Source: Nelumbo lutea (taxonomy: Eukaryota; Streptophyta; Magnoliopsida; Proteales; Nelumbonaceae). Taken from it: 64,000 nt of DNA. The first letter of the stretch is position 1; the number at the start of each line of letters is the position of its first letter. Shown here piece after piece: positions 34,630 through 47,285 of this stretch. The notes beneath the pieces are model-generated. The model had not been told where the DNA came from. It ran no database searches and saw only the letters and a list, made by a program, of their open reading frames with translations. The position numbers and the translations under genes were made by a program. The DNA is taken from contig JAKGHH010000001.1 of the NCBI GenBank assembly GCA_022828595.1, positions 118,308,999 through 118,372,998 of the forward strand. Reading direction: 5' to 3'.

Positions 34630-34902
34630 TCAACGGTGATCAACGGTCAGCAACGCACCAAAACCAAAGCCTACGCCACACCCGCGTGTAAACCGACTAA
34701 ATTTACTTACTGCAAATGCAATATCAGATCTGGTACAAAGCATAGCATACGTCAAGCTTCCTGCTGCACTAGCATACTCAAATTGTGCAATTGCTCTACT
34801 AGTATTTTCTACTAGCTTTATACTAGAATCATATGGCGTGCTATATTCTTTAAACCCTAAATGCTTAAATTTCTCAATTACTTTCTCAATATAATCTTTC
34901 AT
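34630..34902 (-). pseudogene. Ty1/copia pol fragment
   Basis: The minus-strand frame contains KVIEKFKHLGFKEYSTPYD and YAMLCTRSDIAFAVSKFSRF, the segment between reverse transcriptase and RNase H in Ty1/copia elements. Only this piece survives; no LTR or other domain was found beside it. It is a dead fragment. Confidence 0.8.
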
Positions 34903-35950
34903 CTTTCATATAAGTATTTCAAAGTGCGCCTCATTGCACCGCACACATGCGTGCGCGCGTGTTACGCGGTATCAAATCTCCATACTTTCCTCTACTAATT
35001 CTAAGGAGTGTAAATCAGCTCCTATTGAAATGCTAAAAACAAAACTTATAATTATCCAATGTGGGACAAATTCAAAACTGAGTTTTGTAAGAGAAAAACA
35101 GATTTTCAATCAAGTGTGTAGATGCAATTTCTCATGTAATTGATCAATCAAACCCATTGGATTTAATCTCTTATGAGATTAAAATCCAACAAGAAATCTC
35201 TAGCTTAGCTTCATCATTAATGAGGGATTCTTTCAAAGGTTTATATAAATACATATAAAAACTAGCTAGTCACCCAATGAGCTTTAGAGAGGTGTGTATC
35301 TTTTAAGACTCCAATTTTTCTTAAAGAATAAGCTTCCAATCTTTATTAGAGGTTTTAGGGGTGGTAATTCGTGTTTTTGTGCCTTGTTCATGTCGAATCA
35401 ATATAGAGAATTAGAGATATTCAAATATATGGATGGACATGAATATGACATGATTAATTTAATCATGCCAAAATTTTAAATGCAAACACAATTTGTTTAT
35501 CACACGGGTAATGTGAATTAACACAATTAATCTGTTTAAATTAAAAAATAACAAAATTTATATAGTAAAATAAACATTCAATCATCCATTATCTAAACAA
35601 ATTCATAAAAATCATTTAATGCTATCCTCACTTACTATAATAGTATTTCATCCAAATATAAACATATGATTTAATTGAAACTTTGGGTTATAAACTAATT
35701 ACTTTTGACTTAAGTGGGTTAATCCAAAATTGGCACATTCATTAATTGTGTTAATTTGTTAAATGGATTGACATAATTTTTGACATGAACACAATTAAAA
35801 CAAACTCAAACCCACTAATTTTGTGTCGTGTTTGATTCGTATTCATATATAGTGTCAAATATTGCTAGTGATTCAAATGATCAACACTTTCAAATTATAT
35901 ACACGCACAAAGGTCTCTACTTGTTGAAATCTTGGGTAAACTTTAGATTA
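34903..35950. other. intergenic, no gene seen
   Basis: AT-rich sequence with no supported frame. An alternating GCGTGCGCGCGTG stretch is at about 34948-34960. Confidence 0.5.
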
Positions 35951-36070
35951 GGCTCAGTTAGGAAAGAGTACAAATACAAATATGTACAGGGAAAATACAT
36001 ACAAAATAATATAAAAATACATGATTTTGCACTCTACATATTTGTATTTGTACTCCTTCCAAACTGAGCC
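35951..36070. mobile_element. Tourist-like MITE, 120 bp (GGCTCAGTT family)
   Basis: Ends GGCTCAGTTAGGAA and TTCCAAACTGAGCC are inverted; the arms extend to GAGTACAAATACAAATATG. TTA flanks both sides (35948-35950 and 36071-36073). Copies are at 40810-40915 and 49374-49457. Confidence 0.85.
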
Positions 36071-36266
36071 TTATCGGGTAGTGAGAAATGACAGTTAGCC
36101 CCCTAAGTTTTCATTTTCCACAAACACCCCCTCAATTTTCATATTCTGACACTTCACCCCTATTCTGCTAATAGAATTTATGGAAAAGATAGAATTACTA
36201 AACTGCCCATTTGAGATTACTGTATTTTCAAACCATGTCCAAGAAATCCTCGCTTCCAGTTTCACA

Positions 36267-36640
36267 TAGGAGTGTCAATGCATCAGTTTTGGGTTGGACC
36301 CCATCCAAATCAAAATCAATTTGGACGGATTTGGACCTGCCAATAAGACACATTGAATTGGATTAATTCAGACTTAATGGTCCAAAGTATACTGGATTAG
36401 ATTGGACCTGTCCATCCTTAATAAATTTATATTGGATTGAGCCGGATTGAACCAATATCCAGTCCGTTGATAGAAGATAAGAATACATGTGTCGATGGAT
36501 GATGTTTGGGTTGGGACCAATCTAAATTAAAATCAATTTGAATAGATTGGACATTCAAACGTTGAATTTGACCAGTCTAAAATGGTCCAAAGTATTCATC
36601 GGATTGAATTGGACCTTATCCGGTTCAATTGACACCCCTA
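36267..36640. mobile_element. hAT-like MITE, 374 bp
   Basis: It starts TAGGAGTGTCAAT and ends ATTGACACCCCTA, a 13-bp near-perfect inverted repeat. Its sequence is the reverse complement of the 14851-15260 element, for example GATAGAAGATAAGAATACA against TGATATAAGATAAGAATATA. No clear 8-bp duplication remains. Confidence 0.72.
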
Positions 36641-37332
36641 CTTCCAAACCATCAATTCCCACTGACGGAAGCATTTGCCTCTATTAACCTCATTAATTTA
36701 ATACATATGGCACTACATGATACCCATTCAAGTCAAGTCGGTATGATGGTGGAGAGAACTATTCCTGCATTTCATATCAGCTTATCATTTACCTGTATTC
36801 AGATCACATGGCAGTCTACTAAAGCATTAACAAAAGCATCTAAAGTTCAATTCTAATGGACCTAGAAAAAGGAATTAATCCATACAACTGACTGGTCCTT
36901 GAAATGTTTACAAAAATGTTGTTTCCCATAAATATTTTTGATTTCCATCCACAAAAGATGGCTGAAGCATTGAGAAGTTGTGTTATCCTGCTTTAGTTTC
37001 TGAATCACAAGCAAGCAAATAAGAAGACTTCTCCAGGAATGGAATGAAAGGAATCATATATATACAGTTGGTAGCAATGGGGCTTGTAGAGACAGAGTAC
37101 TGAAATAGATAGAATTGTTATTACTATTGTCTTCTTTTCATTAATAGAGTTCATGAAAGCATGAGTAAAATGAAGAAAACTAGAACTTAAATCAGCAATG
37201 AGTTACAGAAGAAAACAAGTTTGGTGCATACATTATGTTTTCATGGTAGATGGAAGTAATTTACCCATCGTTGATGAATGTTTGGGACGTAGCTGACAGC
37301 TACTCTTACCATTAAGTAAATCCCCATTGCAC
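36641..37332. other. intergenic and 3' flank of the LRR gene
   Basis: No coding region is supported. The part nearest 37332 is presumably the 3' UTR of the minus-strand LRR gene. Confidence 0.45.
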
Positions 37333-40258
37333 TTATCTGCCTTTGGCATTGAACAGCATTTTCTGCACATTCTTCATATTTGGCCTCACTTCTGGTGAGA
37401 CACTAATACAAGCTAGAGCAATCTTTAGGACTGATAGCATTTGACCTCGAACTCTAGCTGATGTTTTGCTGATATTAGGATCAAGGATCTTATCCCAGGT
37501 CTCACGTTGTGTTGAATTACTCAATACCCACCTAGCCAACTCAATCCCTTCATTAACTGCTGGTTTTCCAGTCAGCAACTCCAGAAGGACAACACCAAAG
37601 TTGTAGACATTCCCAGGCATTGTCACCCTCTTTGTGTAGGCGTACTCTGAAAACCATGACAGAATTAGTCAAACAAACAATGAAAACAAGTGATGAAGGT
37701 AATAAAATGTTAAAGAGTGCTTCACCTGGAGGAATGTACCCAACAGAACAATCATCTGTTGAAAGACTCCCCATGCTGTTTGAAGGATCAATAACATGAC
37801 ATAGCTCAATATCCCCAATCTGGGGCTCCAGGCATTTCAGTAGGATGTTTTTAGTTGAAAGGTCAAGCATGATAATCGGCCCAGGAGTGGCACAACTATG
37901 GAGATAACCCAGACCCTGAGCTACACCAATAGCTATACTGTAACGGCTTGCCCAATCCAAAGAACTTCCCGAGCTTCCATGAAGAAGATTGAAGAGAGTT
38001 TCCTTCTGAAAATATTCATAGATGAGATAAGCACAATTATCAGTCAAAACAAAGGCCAGAGGGATCATGATATTTGAGTTGCTTAGCCTCCCTAGGACCT
38101 CTAGCTTTTCTTCAAACATTTCACGTCTCCCCAGTTGGGATAAGAATCCACTCCAGTTGAGCTTCTTCACATAATAACTTGTCCCATTAGGCATAATGGC
38201 CCTATAATAGGTACAGAATCTGCTCTTCAACAAGATGTTGGCAGGACTAACAACTGCTCCCATGGCTGCACTGAAGTCAATACATGATCTGTGAATCACA
38301 CTTGTTGTCATCATATGATAGCTGATTACCCGGGGGAAGGGGAATTGGTTTTCAGGTATTGGGCTCTCATTATGGATTCTATAGCAGCGTCTTGCGACTA
38401 ATATAAGAATCACTCCAATAATCCCAACAGCAACTACAGCACTGCCAACTGAAACAACAATTATGACTGTATCTGAATTTCTTCTCGTCTGCAAAGTATG
38501 GGTAGGGCTCAAGTTTGTTGGGTTCAAAGGTGTTGGAGTTGTTATTAAATCCTTATTTCCAGTAGTGTTGAGCAAGATCCCTGGTTGAGTAAAATTTGGA
38601 CAGGTTCCTGAGAGATTATTATTGGAAAGCAACAACTTTGAAAGACTCCCTAGATGAGTCAGATATATTGGGATCTCACCAGAAAAGTTGTTGTTTGACA
38701 GATCTAGAACCTCTAAACCATGTAGTCGGTTAAGAGTTACAGGGATGGGTCCTTCAAAGAGGTTGCTGCTGAGGTTGAGTGTTTGTAGGTGGTCATTTTG
38801 CATCATTGGAATATTCCCATTTATCCTGTTGTTTCCCAGCTGGAGTTCCAGCAGATGTTCCAGAACCCCGACTGAATCAGGTATTGAACCACTGAACTTG
38901 TTGTCATTTAAGATGAATCTTTCGAGTCTCTTAGAGCTAGAAACTACTGATGGGATTGAACCAAAAAATGAATTTTTGCTTATGTTCAATTCCAACAAGT
39001 TCTGTAACCGGGAGAATTGATCAGGAATTTCTCCAACCAGGCTGTTGGATTGTAGCTTAAGAACCTCAAGATGTTGAAGATTACCCAATTCTTTTGGAAA
39101 TGGACCTATCAGCTTATTGTGTGCAAGGTTCAACAACAATAAACTATTGCAGCTTCCCAATTCTGGGGGAATTGCCCCACTTAATGTATTATTGTCGAGC
39201 TCAAGATAGGTTAATTTCCTGAGTGATCCACCAGCTAAAGAAGGGATGCTTCCATTGAGAAAATTGCTCCCTAGTCGCAATCTGGTCAGACTATGGGAAA
39301 CATTTGTTGGAATTGCCCCCTCTAGCGAATTGTAAGATAGATCAACAAACTGCAAATTTGGAGGTGACAGAAAATCTGAGGGAATCGACCCATTTAACCC
39401 ATTATAGCTAAGGTCCAATTGCCTCACATACCTTGAAATTCCATGAGGAATTGTACCTGAAAACCGGTTTTGATTTGCACCAAGCCACCGTAGGGTCTCC
39501 ATTCTAGATATATTCTCAGGAATAACTCCACTCAGATTATTGTCAGACAGGAGGAGCGTTTCCAACCTGGAGAGCTTCCCTATCCTATCTGTAACAGGCC
39601 CAGAAAGCTTATTAATACTGAGATCAAGTAAAGTAAGATTTCTGTAATCCATAAGTTTCTTAGGTATTCCACCAATGAATTTATTGGAAGAGAGCTGCAA
39701 TTCCTCCAAAACCATGGAATTACCAAGGTTGGTTGGAAGAAACCCAGTAAATGTGTTTTTGCTTAGGTTCAGGCTTCTGAGTCCAATCAATCCATCAAAC
39801 TGAGAAGTAATATTTCCTCCCAACGAATTAGAAGACAAGTCCAAGGTCTGCAACCCACCAAAACCATCAAAAGAAGGTAATATACCAGACAAAGAGTTGC
39901 TACTAAAATTCAATGCCTTTAAGCCAGTAAGCCTTCTGCAATTTCTGAGAAACTCTTGTGGGATGGAGCTCAGAAGATTGTTGGAGACATCAAGAAGCTG
40001 TAGAGAATAAATCTGGCATACACCATTTGGGAAATCAGAAGTGGAAAGGCTCAAAGCAGATAGGGAAATATGGGTTATGGACCTATTGTCTTTGGTACAA
40101 GTGACTCGCTTCCATGAGCAAGGGTCTTGGTTTTCTTCATTAAACAGAGTGGAGAGATTGGCTATGGCTTTCCTCTGGGTTGGAGGGAGTTGACACAACA
40201 CAATAGTAAAGAATGAGAAAATGAGGAGCACAGAAGACCCATGAACGTACCTGCTCAT
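37333..40258 (-). CDS. LRR receptor-like kinase with degenerate kinase domain (948 aa, two exons)
   Basis: Exon 1 is 40258-37726 and exon 2 is 37646-37333; the donor CCAG|GTGAAG and acceptor TTTTCAG|AG rejoin frame as YIPPEYAYTKR. The order is: signal peptide (about 1-22), LRR N-cap with CSWKRVTC (about 47-54), roughly 20 leucine-rich repeats (about 60-550), a transmembrane helix at about 597-622 followed by ARRC, then a kinase-like domain (about 660-940). Lys in YYVKKL (698/699) is kept. The catalytic HRD is replaced (IIMLDLS, Asp799 kept) and DFG reads GDIE (815-818); the glycine loop is poor. I infer a pseudokinase that signals through partners. The kinase part resembles the PXC3-type (At2g41820) group, but orthology is not proven. 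It acts at the plasma membrane. Two adjacent MITEs begin 300 bp upstream of the ATG. An open frame that reads into the intron is not coding. Confidence 0.9.
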
Positions 40259-40557
40259 CTTATAGCCTAACTTGCTCTACTCCACGTATCGACACAACAG
40301 AGAAGAAGAAGAAAAAGCATATAAAGGAGGGCAAAAATGTATTGGGACTTGTGGTCTTTAATTTGTTGGAATTTGGATACGTTATAGAATTGAAGGTGTC
40401 GTTGACCGGACAAATATAGTTGACTGACTGACTAACACAGAGTTCGTTATCTTCCTTATCTGTCTGCCTAAGGACTTTGGCGATCGTTGCGTTTTTGCTG
40501 GGCACCAAGACTGTGAGTTCCACCGCTTGACTCCCACTAACTGAAAGGTTCTGTTTA

Positions 40558-40806
40558 GGCTGCGTTTGGTTGCATTGCAATCTTATTTGCACTAGTACAA
40601 ATGTAAATGTATAAGAGTGTAAATGAAAAGAATGCAAATTCTGGTTTAATTTTGTTTTGGATTTTACTTTATTCTGTTCTAGGTCTTATCTTACTTCTTT
40701 TGTATTGCAATTAAACAAAATAAGATAAAATTTGAAACAAAAATAAATCAAAATTACACCCAAATCATTTACACCAGTGCAAATATATTTATAACCAAAT
40801 ATGGCC
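40558..40806. mobile_element. Tourist-like MITE, 249 bp, upstream of the LRR gene
   Basis: It starts GGCTGCGTTTGGTTG and ends AACCAAATATGGCC, an inverted pair. TTA flanks it at 40555-40557 and 40807-40809. The interior has GTAAATG and TTTGCACTAGTAC words found in other copies. Its left edge lies 300 bp upstream of the LRR ATG. Confidence 0.78.
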
Positions 40807-40809
40807 TTA

Positions 40810-40915
40810 GGCTCAGTTTGGAAATAGTGCAAATACAAATATGTACAAGTAAAGCTTTGTATTTTGTATGTATTTACACTTTACATTTGCATTTGTACTC
40901 TTCCCAAACTGAGCC
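40810..40915. mobile_element. Tourist-like MITE, 106 bp, abutting the previous one
   Basis: Ends GGCTCAGTTTGGAA and TTCCCAAACTGAGCC are inverted; the interior matches the element at 35951-36070 (CAAATACAAATATGTACA). It begins immediately after the TTA at 40807-40809, which also flanks the 249-bp MITE. The right flank is CTA. Confidence 0.82.
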
Positions 40916-41403
40916 CTATAGTAATTCTTTACTTGTAAATAAAAATAATTAATTATTAAATTTATAATAATGGTAAAAGCCTAATTTTATTTCGGTAGAG
41001 AAATATGTTTGAAAAAGTGAAATGATAATTATTCAACTTTTAATCAACAAGTTCAAAGTTCAAATTTCAATGGATAAAATGGATACAAAAGACACAATTA
41101 TTATTTCAAACAAGTGATCGAATTATGTCAAATAGAACTTTTATGAATCACTCATATATTTTACAGACTCTACTTCAAAATCAATTTAACTATACTTGCA
41201 AAAAGGCTTTTATCTTTTTGAAGTTTTAAGTTCTCAAGTCAAAAAGGATGTAAATAAATTATAACAGGTCATATCATATGTTCTCTCAAATTGATCATGA
41301 TATTAAACAACTAAGTCTTTTCTTTAATATATACAAGCTTTAACAAATGTATGAAACAACCATCTCCAGACTCTAGTTATAGACAAAAAATAATCTCTCC
41401 TTG
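40916..41403. other. intergenic, no gene seen
   Basis: AT-rich sequence without recognisable features between the MITE pair and the split hAT-like element. Confidence 0.5.
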
Positions 41404-43514
41404 TAGGGCTGTTAATGGGTCAGGTCCGACCCGACATCCGACCCGACAGACCCAAATCGATTGGGTCAGTTTTAGTTTTAGGAACTAGAATCAACGAGTC
41501 ATTTTAGATCTTGATATAGGGTCCCCATTAATATCAATTCGGAATCAGTTCCACCTAGTGTCGAATCGATTCAGACCAAATATGATATATATATATATAT
41601 ACTAGTAAAAGTGTATGCGCGTTGCACGTGGCAATATCAAATGATGATGACGATGATAGTCAGCAACCATATGACCTTATTGGTTGAACCATTAACCTAG
41701 TTAACCAGGAAAATGGACTATGATTAAGACATTAATTCATTTTTTTTCTTCATATTTTAGCCATTTCCATCTTTACTAACAATAATACAATAATTCTTAT
41801 TTCTTCAAACATATTTTTGTTTAATATGAAGAATATATAATATTAATGCATGTTCAAATTTTTCTATAAAATTTATAAAAAAAGATATTTTTTATTTATT
41901 ATTATTTAATTTATGAGATAATAAAAATCACTTATTTACCAAGAGAAAATGCAATTTCAATATATTGTTTGAATATTGGTTTTTAATATTGTGGTCAAAT
42001 CAATTATTTATATAAATATATCATTTATATATAATATATATGTTATTTATTGTTTGTTTATAAATATATTATTTATATTGCATTTTTGTAAACTTCTTAT
42101 ATGATGAAAATGGTTGAAAAAATCCTTATATTTTGTTTTTTTTATTTTAACTATTATATTTTCTTTTCGTTTTAATAATTTATTGTTTTTTTTTTAATTA
42201 AATTGGATCATATCAGATTCGGATATCCCACATCTTGATCAGATTCAGATTCGAATCAGTATTTATGAGATCTGATCAGATGTTCAAATCGAATCAAATT
42301 CCTATAATGACCTAGCTAATTAAACCATTGAACCATTTGACATGATTAGTGAGATCATGTGTTAGACATTAATGCTCTTTATTTTTTACCCTAATTCAAA
42401 TATGATCTAATTTGTTTGCATCCCTACCAAACCACTTGCCTACAATGACCTAGCTAATTAAATTATTGAACCATTTGATATGGTTAGTTGGGTCATGTGT
42501 TAGTTCCCAATAGATTTTTGAAATGTCATGTGTTCCCACTTATAATTGATGACAATGCTATTTTTGTATTATTTTATATAACTCTCTTTAACACTTGATG
42601 GTTTCTATCTAGTTTGAGAGTATTCTACCATCTCTCTCCCACTTTTTCCCTACAATATTTCTTTCCTCGAGAATGCATGACATCCCTCACTTATATCAAC
42701 CATCATTTCTTTCTCATTTCTTCCTCTCTTAACCCTTATCTCTCTTAGTTTAGAAGAATCCATAGGCTTTTTATCCTTATTACTTGCAATGTTTTGGAAA
42801 AGTTGTTTGAATTAGTTATGTGGTTTATTTGATTTGCTTTTCATTGTAATGACACTAATGTTTCCATTTTCTTTTTTTTTCAGGTTTTCCTTCTTTTTAG
42901 GGTGTTCCTTGAAGTATTCTTCAAGTTTGGGTTACAATGGTGGTTTGATTTGAGTTTAGGGTTTTAGTTGTTTTTCATTTTACTTGTCTTTTTATCATTT
43001 AACTTGATCTCCTTTGCTATTTGTTTTGTCTTTTTCTGTTCACATGCTTCTTTGTCTATTTTGTAGGTTTTCCTTTTGTTCATTCTATGTTTGCAAGATT
43101 CCCTTTCATTCTCTGGTATAGATGGAGTTCAAGGGTGGCTCCTGTGACCATAGAGCATGTGGGTAATTTCTTCATTCTATGTTTGTAGGTTTCCCTTTTG
43201 TTTGTGGTACAAATGTAGTTGAAGGGTGGGAACTGATTAGTGATGGGCCTAGAAAACAAGTATGCTTTTTCCTTATGTTTGCTCGGTTTCATGAATGTGT
43301 GTTTTAGGGTTCTTCCTTTGTTTGTCTTCCTTCTGCATTTCTATTCAAGTTGATTTGACGCATGTGTTTCTCTTGGTGTTTTGTAGGTCTCCTCTTGTTT
43401 TTGCATTTTTATTCAAGTTCATATGTTTGTCTGATTTAAGATTGTCGATTAGGATAGATGGCTTTTCGTATGTTATTTTTCTTTTCCAAATTACTTTGTT
43501 TTTTCCCAGCTTGA

Positions 43515-44942
43515 TGATAGCTATGATTATAACCCTAGCAAGTGCACTAGTTATCAAGTAGTATAAAAATATCGTTCCCACGAGGATTTAACAAAATAAG
43601 TATTAGAACTACAACATTCCCTAATTATTTGGACAATCGAATTTCAGATTTAAGAGTAAAAGCTACTGAAAAACAGAAAAAGAAAACAAGAGTAAGAGTA
43701 CCAATGCTGAAGTATGCAACGATTGACTGAATTCGCTAGGACCTTTGGTCCGCCTAACCATTCCAATGAATAGTAATAGATGAGATTATCCAAGATAATT
43801 TGTCATTCCCATAAGCTGAAGTCTTTCCAATTTTATTTAATATTTTCTCTCGAGATATACTAAAACTACTTCTATCAGGTAACCCTTCGATCTCTCGACT
43901 AGAGTTCTCAAGGTAGAAGTGCATTAAGTTCAAGGAAAAACTATTACATTCAGATGAATCATGTGTATATACCCCTATATACCATTCAATTCACACCATG
44001 AATTATGTGGTCTGCTATATGAATTCCTCTCTCGATTCATTCACATAAACCTAATCAATTAAGAGATGGTCACTCCTAATAGCATTAAGCAAGATAACTC
44101 ATAGACTATATGGAAATCACGATCTTGGATAAATCAAAATAAAAATATATTCATTGTTATGATTAGGCTTTCCATAGTCCTATCTACAAATAAATCAGTT
44201 CATACAGGAGGAAATAAAATAAACAAGAGGAAAGAAAGAACTCATGGTGTCGCCCTTAGAGCTGAGGTCTCCTCTTCTCCTTGCCACCACCTTCTTCTTG
44301 CAGTCTTCTTGCTTTCTTGACTGATTGCTCCTCTGCTTCTTGATGCCTCTCCAGTCCTCCCTCCATCCCTTTATATAGCTTAAAGGGGAGGGGGTGGTCT
44401 CCAACTCCTTCTTAGAGTTTATCTTTCAAAAATAGAAAGTCCTAGTCTAATCCTACTCTTATCTCTTTATCTTTCTAAGATTACATCACAAATTTAAATC
44501 TGGTAGAACTCTTCTCAGTTTCTTGTTCTTGCATTCGTATTAGGCTTCCTCTCCGAATTAGGCTGCTGTAAAGCTTTTCTGCAAGTTGGGCTTCAGCTGC
44601 GAATTGGGCCTTTCTGTGAATTTTCCCCGACTTCGGGCCCGGATTTGACTTCGATGCTGGCCGAATCTGCGAAATCCCAAAACATGAAAGTTGTAGCTTC
44701 CTCTCTAATATTTCCGGTGAGTCTTGAATCAGCCTAATCGGATATCGGATACGAGAGTTAGGCCCAGATTACTGAACGGTGCCGAAACTGTGAAAAATCA
44801 TCCGATTTGCTTTGCTTTTCTCCTGATGACTTTTTTCATGCCCTGAACCGAAATACAAGAAATATGAGTCCAAATAAGTACTAATTCAGTATAAAAGACT
44901 GAATATTTGGGGATAAAAATATGATAAATTTTATTCTCATCA
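43515..44942 (-). mobile_element. solo LTR, 1428 bp, with perfect 5-bp duplication
   Basis: It starts TGATAGCTATG and ends TTCTCATCA (TGAT...ATCA ends). CTTGA occurs directly on both sides (43510-43514 and 44943-44947). A minus-strand TATA-like CTATATAAAGG lies near 44365-44377, suggesting minus orientation. No internal domain or second LTR is present, so it is a solo LTR formed by recombination. Confidence 0.82.
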
Positions 44943-45722
44943 CTTGATGTGATCTATTTCTCTTTTTTTATGTTTATTCTTTTACAAGATTCGATTCCCT
45001 CTGTTTTGCAATTTAAGTATTATTGACTATTGAGGTTGTCTTCATTGTGCCTACTCTATTGTACTTCTGTATTTTCTTTTTCCTTTTTATTTCGATAGTT
45101 TCTGGAGGTGTTGAGGTTTGATTTTGTTTCTTCTATATTTGTTTGCAATTGGAATGGAGATTGGTGTGAGATGGTGGTGCTCTTCTCTATTTTATTTTTT
45201 ATTTAGAATACAATGAGTAACTATTAGGGAGGGAGAACCAGAACTCTCCTTTATCAATCGGTTTATTCTCCTTCAACTTTTATCTTGACTTCTCAGCTTT
45301 TCTTCCCACAAGAATTACATCATGATGAACGAACTACGAAGACTGCAACTAGAGTCTAACGATGATATGTAGGAATGTACAAGTTTTGACCAAAGGGAAG
45401 ACTTTGCAAGATTAGTTGGCTTCTTTCTTAACAATCATATTCTATTGGGTGTAGCCATGTAGGTTGTAGCTGACTAGCCGTATGATGGGGACTTGAGGTC
45501 AGTGGGGTGGATATTATTTTCTTATCTAGGAAGAGTGGGATGCACTTCGGATCTAATGTGTTTGGACTCGAAGCCAATCACATTTCAACACGTCACTAGG
45601 TGCTAAATTGGAGTAAACCTGAGTTGGATCCTGAGTGTGGGCTGTCAGTGTACCTTTATTTGTATGGCATTGTTATTTTAAATGTATAATTAATTTTATT
45701 TGCTGTCTTTCAAATATCTTAT

Positions 45723-46050
45723 CTGTAAATAAAAATTAATAAATGAAAAATTAATTAAAATAGTTTTGACTACAAAGATAGTGTGATAAAAAACTTGAAT
45801 CATTTTTATCATTTTAGTGAAACTATTAAATTTTTTCCCTTTCAAAGCAAATAGTTTACATTCGACTTTCACAATTCCACTAGGCCTGTAAATAAAAATT
45901 AATAAATGAAAAATGAGTTAAAATAGTTTTGACTACAAAGATAGTGATAAAAACTTAGATCATTTTTATAATTTTACTGAAACTATTAAAAAATTTTCCC
46001 TCACCCTTTTAAAGCAAATAGTTTACATTGAACTTTCACAATTCCACTAG
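45723..46050. repeat. tandem duplication, two units of about 163 bp
   Basis: Both units start CTGTAAATAAAAATTAATAA (45723 and 45886) and end with TTCACAATTCCACTAG. They differ by scattered changes and small indels. Confidence 0.88.
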
Positions 46051-46079
46051 CCTCTGCAACACAGGGGCCCCTCTGCTAG
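46051..46079 (+). other. Helitron-type 3' terminus
   Basis: CCTCTG (46051-46056) pairs with CAGGGG (46062-46067) across a 5-base loop. Eight bases later comes CTAG followed by T (46076-46080). This is the arrangement of a Helitron 3' end, here in plus orientation, opposite to the enclosing element. Its 5' partner was not found. Confidence 0.55.
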
Positions 46080-46204
46080 TTTATCATTAATGAAAATAAT
46101 TCTCATTAATCACACTTTTTTTAAATGATGAATATATAATATTATAGAATGTGCACGAAATTATTGACAAATTTCTACATTTTCTAGAAATTTATGTATT
46201 TTCT

Positions 46205-46369
46205 TATTTATTAATAACATCCATTTGACATGGATCGTTTAACCACTAACCCACCACTTGGATTGAAAAACCATTTTGCTTTTTCAATTGATTTTTAAAT
46301 CGTGTATTCTATTTTCTCATAGATAAAAGTAATTCTTATTTTCATATTTATTTTTGTTTAATATGGTGA

Positions 46370-46404
<35 letters not shown>

Positions 46405-47285
46405 TTTAATATTCGTTACTTAGTTATGACATCATAGATTGACCCATTTGTCCCAGAATGTAAGATTATTGACCTACCTACCATCTAGATATGGAAATGG
46501 TTTCATTTTCAAAGTGCTTTTAAATTTTGTATTTCATTTATATCATTGATAAAATAATTATTATTTATCATACTTATTTTTGTTTATATTATTAGTATAT
46601 AATATTATAGGTGTGCCCAAATTTGTTACATATTTTTGTACTATTCTATTTAAAAAAAAAATATTTTTAACCTATTTGACCTAAAAGGTTGAACCACTAA
46701 CCCACCCCCTAGATAGGAAGATGGTTTAATTTCCTATCGGTTTTAAATTGTGTAGTTGATGTCCATCATTAATAAAATTATGTTTATTTTATCATAGTTA
46801 TGTTTTAATATGAAAAATACATAATAATAGAAACATGTCCATTTTTTTTCAAATTTTATTTTTTTTCTATGTTTTTTGTATTTTTTATATTTCTAAATTT
46901 ATTTTATTTACTTATGACAACATGAAATTATCCATTTGCAAATGGTTGAAGTACTTACCCACGACCTAGATGGAAAATATGATTTCATTTTTAGGTTTAT
47001 TTTAGAAATATAAAATTTCATTCTATTAATAATTATTGTGTATGAATTTGTTAGTGGAATTTAATGATGATAAACAAAAGTATTTTTTATATTTATAAAT
47101 TTGTATTATTTATTTATGACATCATGGAATTATCCATTTGACACAAATGGTTGAACTAATTACCTATCCCTAGATGAAAAATATGATTTCATTTCTATGT
47201 TTATTTTAAAAATATAAAATTCCATTCTGTTAATAATTATTGTGTATGGAATTATGATTTATTAGTGGAATTTAATGATGATAAA
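46205..47285. repeat. diverged tandem array, about 230-bp units, four or five copies
   Basis: Each unit has a CATTTGACA...GGTTGAACTACTAACCCA-like start, then a GATTTCATTTTTA-like segment and TTTATTTTTGTTTAATATG. The last two units, at about 46925 and 47120, share TTAGTGGAATTTAATGATGA exactly. One related unit also sits at the left edge of the insert (about 41660-41880). A TATG microsatellite at about 46374-46405 lies within the array. Confidence 0.7.

Noticed and set aside
38688..39020. 110-codon plus-strand frame
   Set aside because: Antisense to the LRR coding exon; a shadow of the repeat region.
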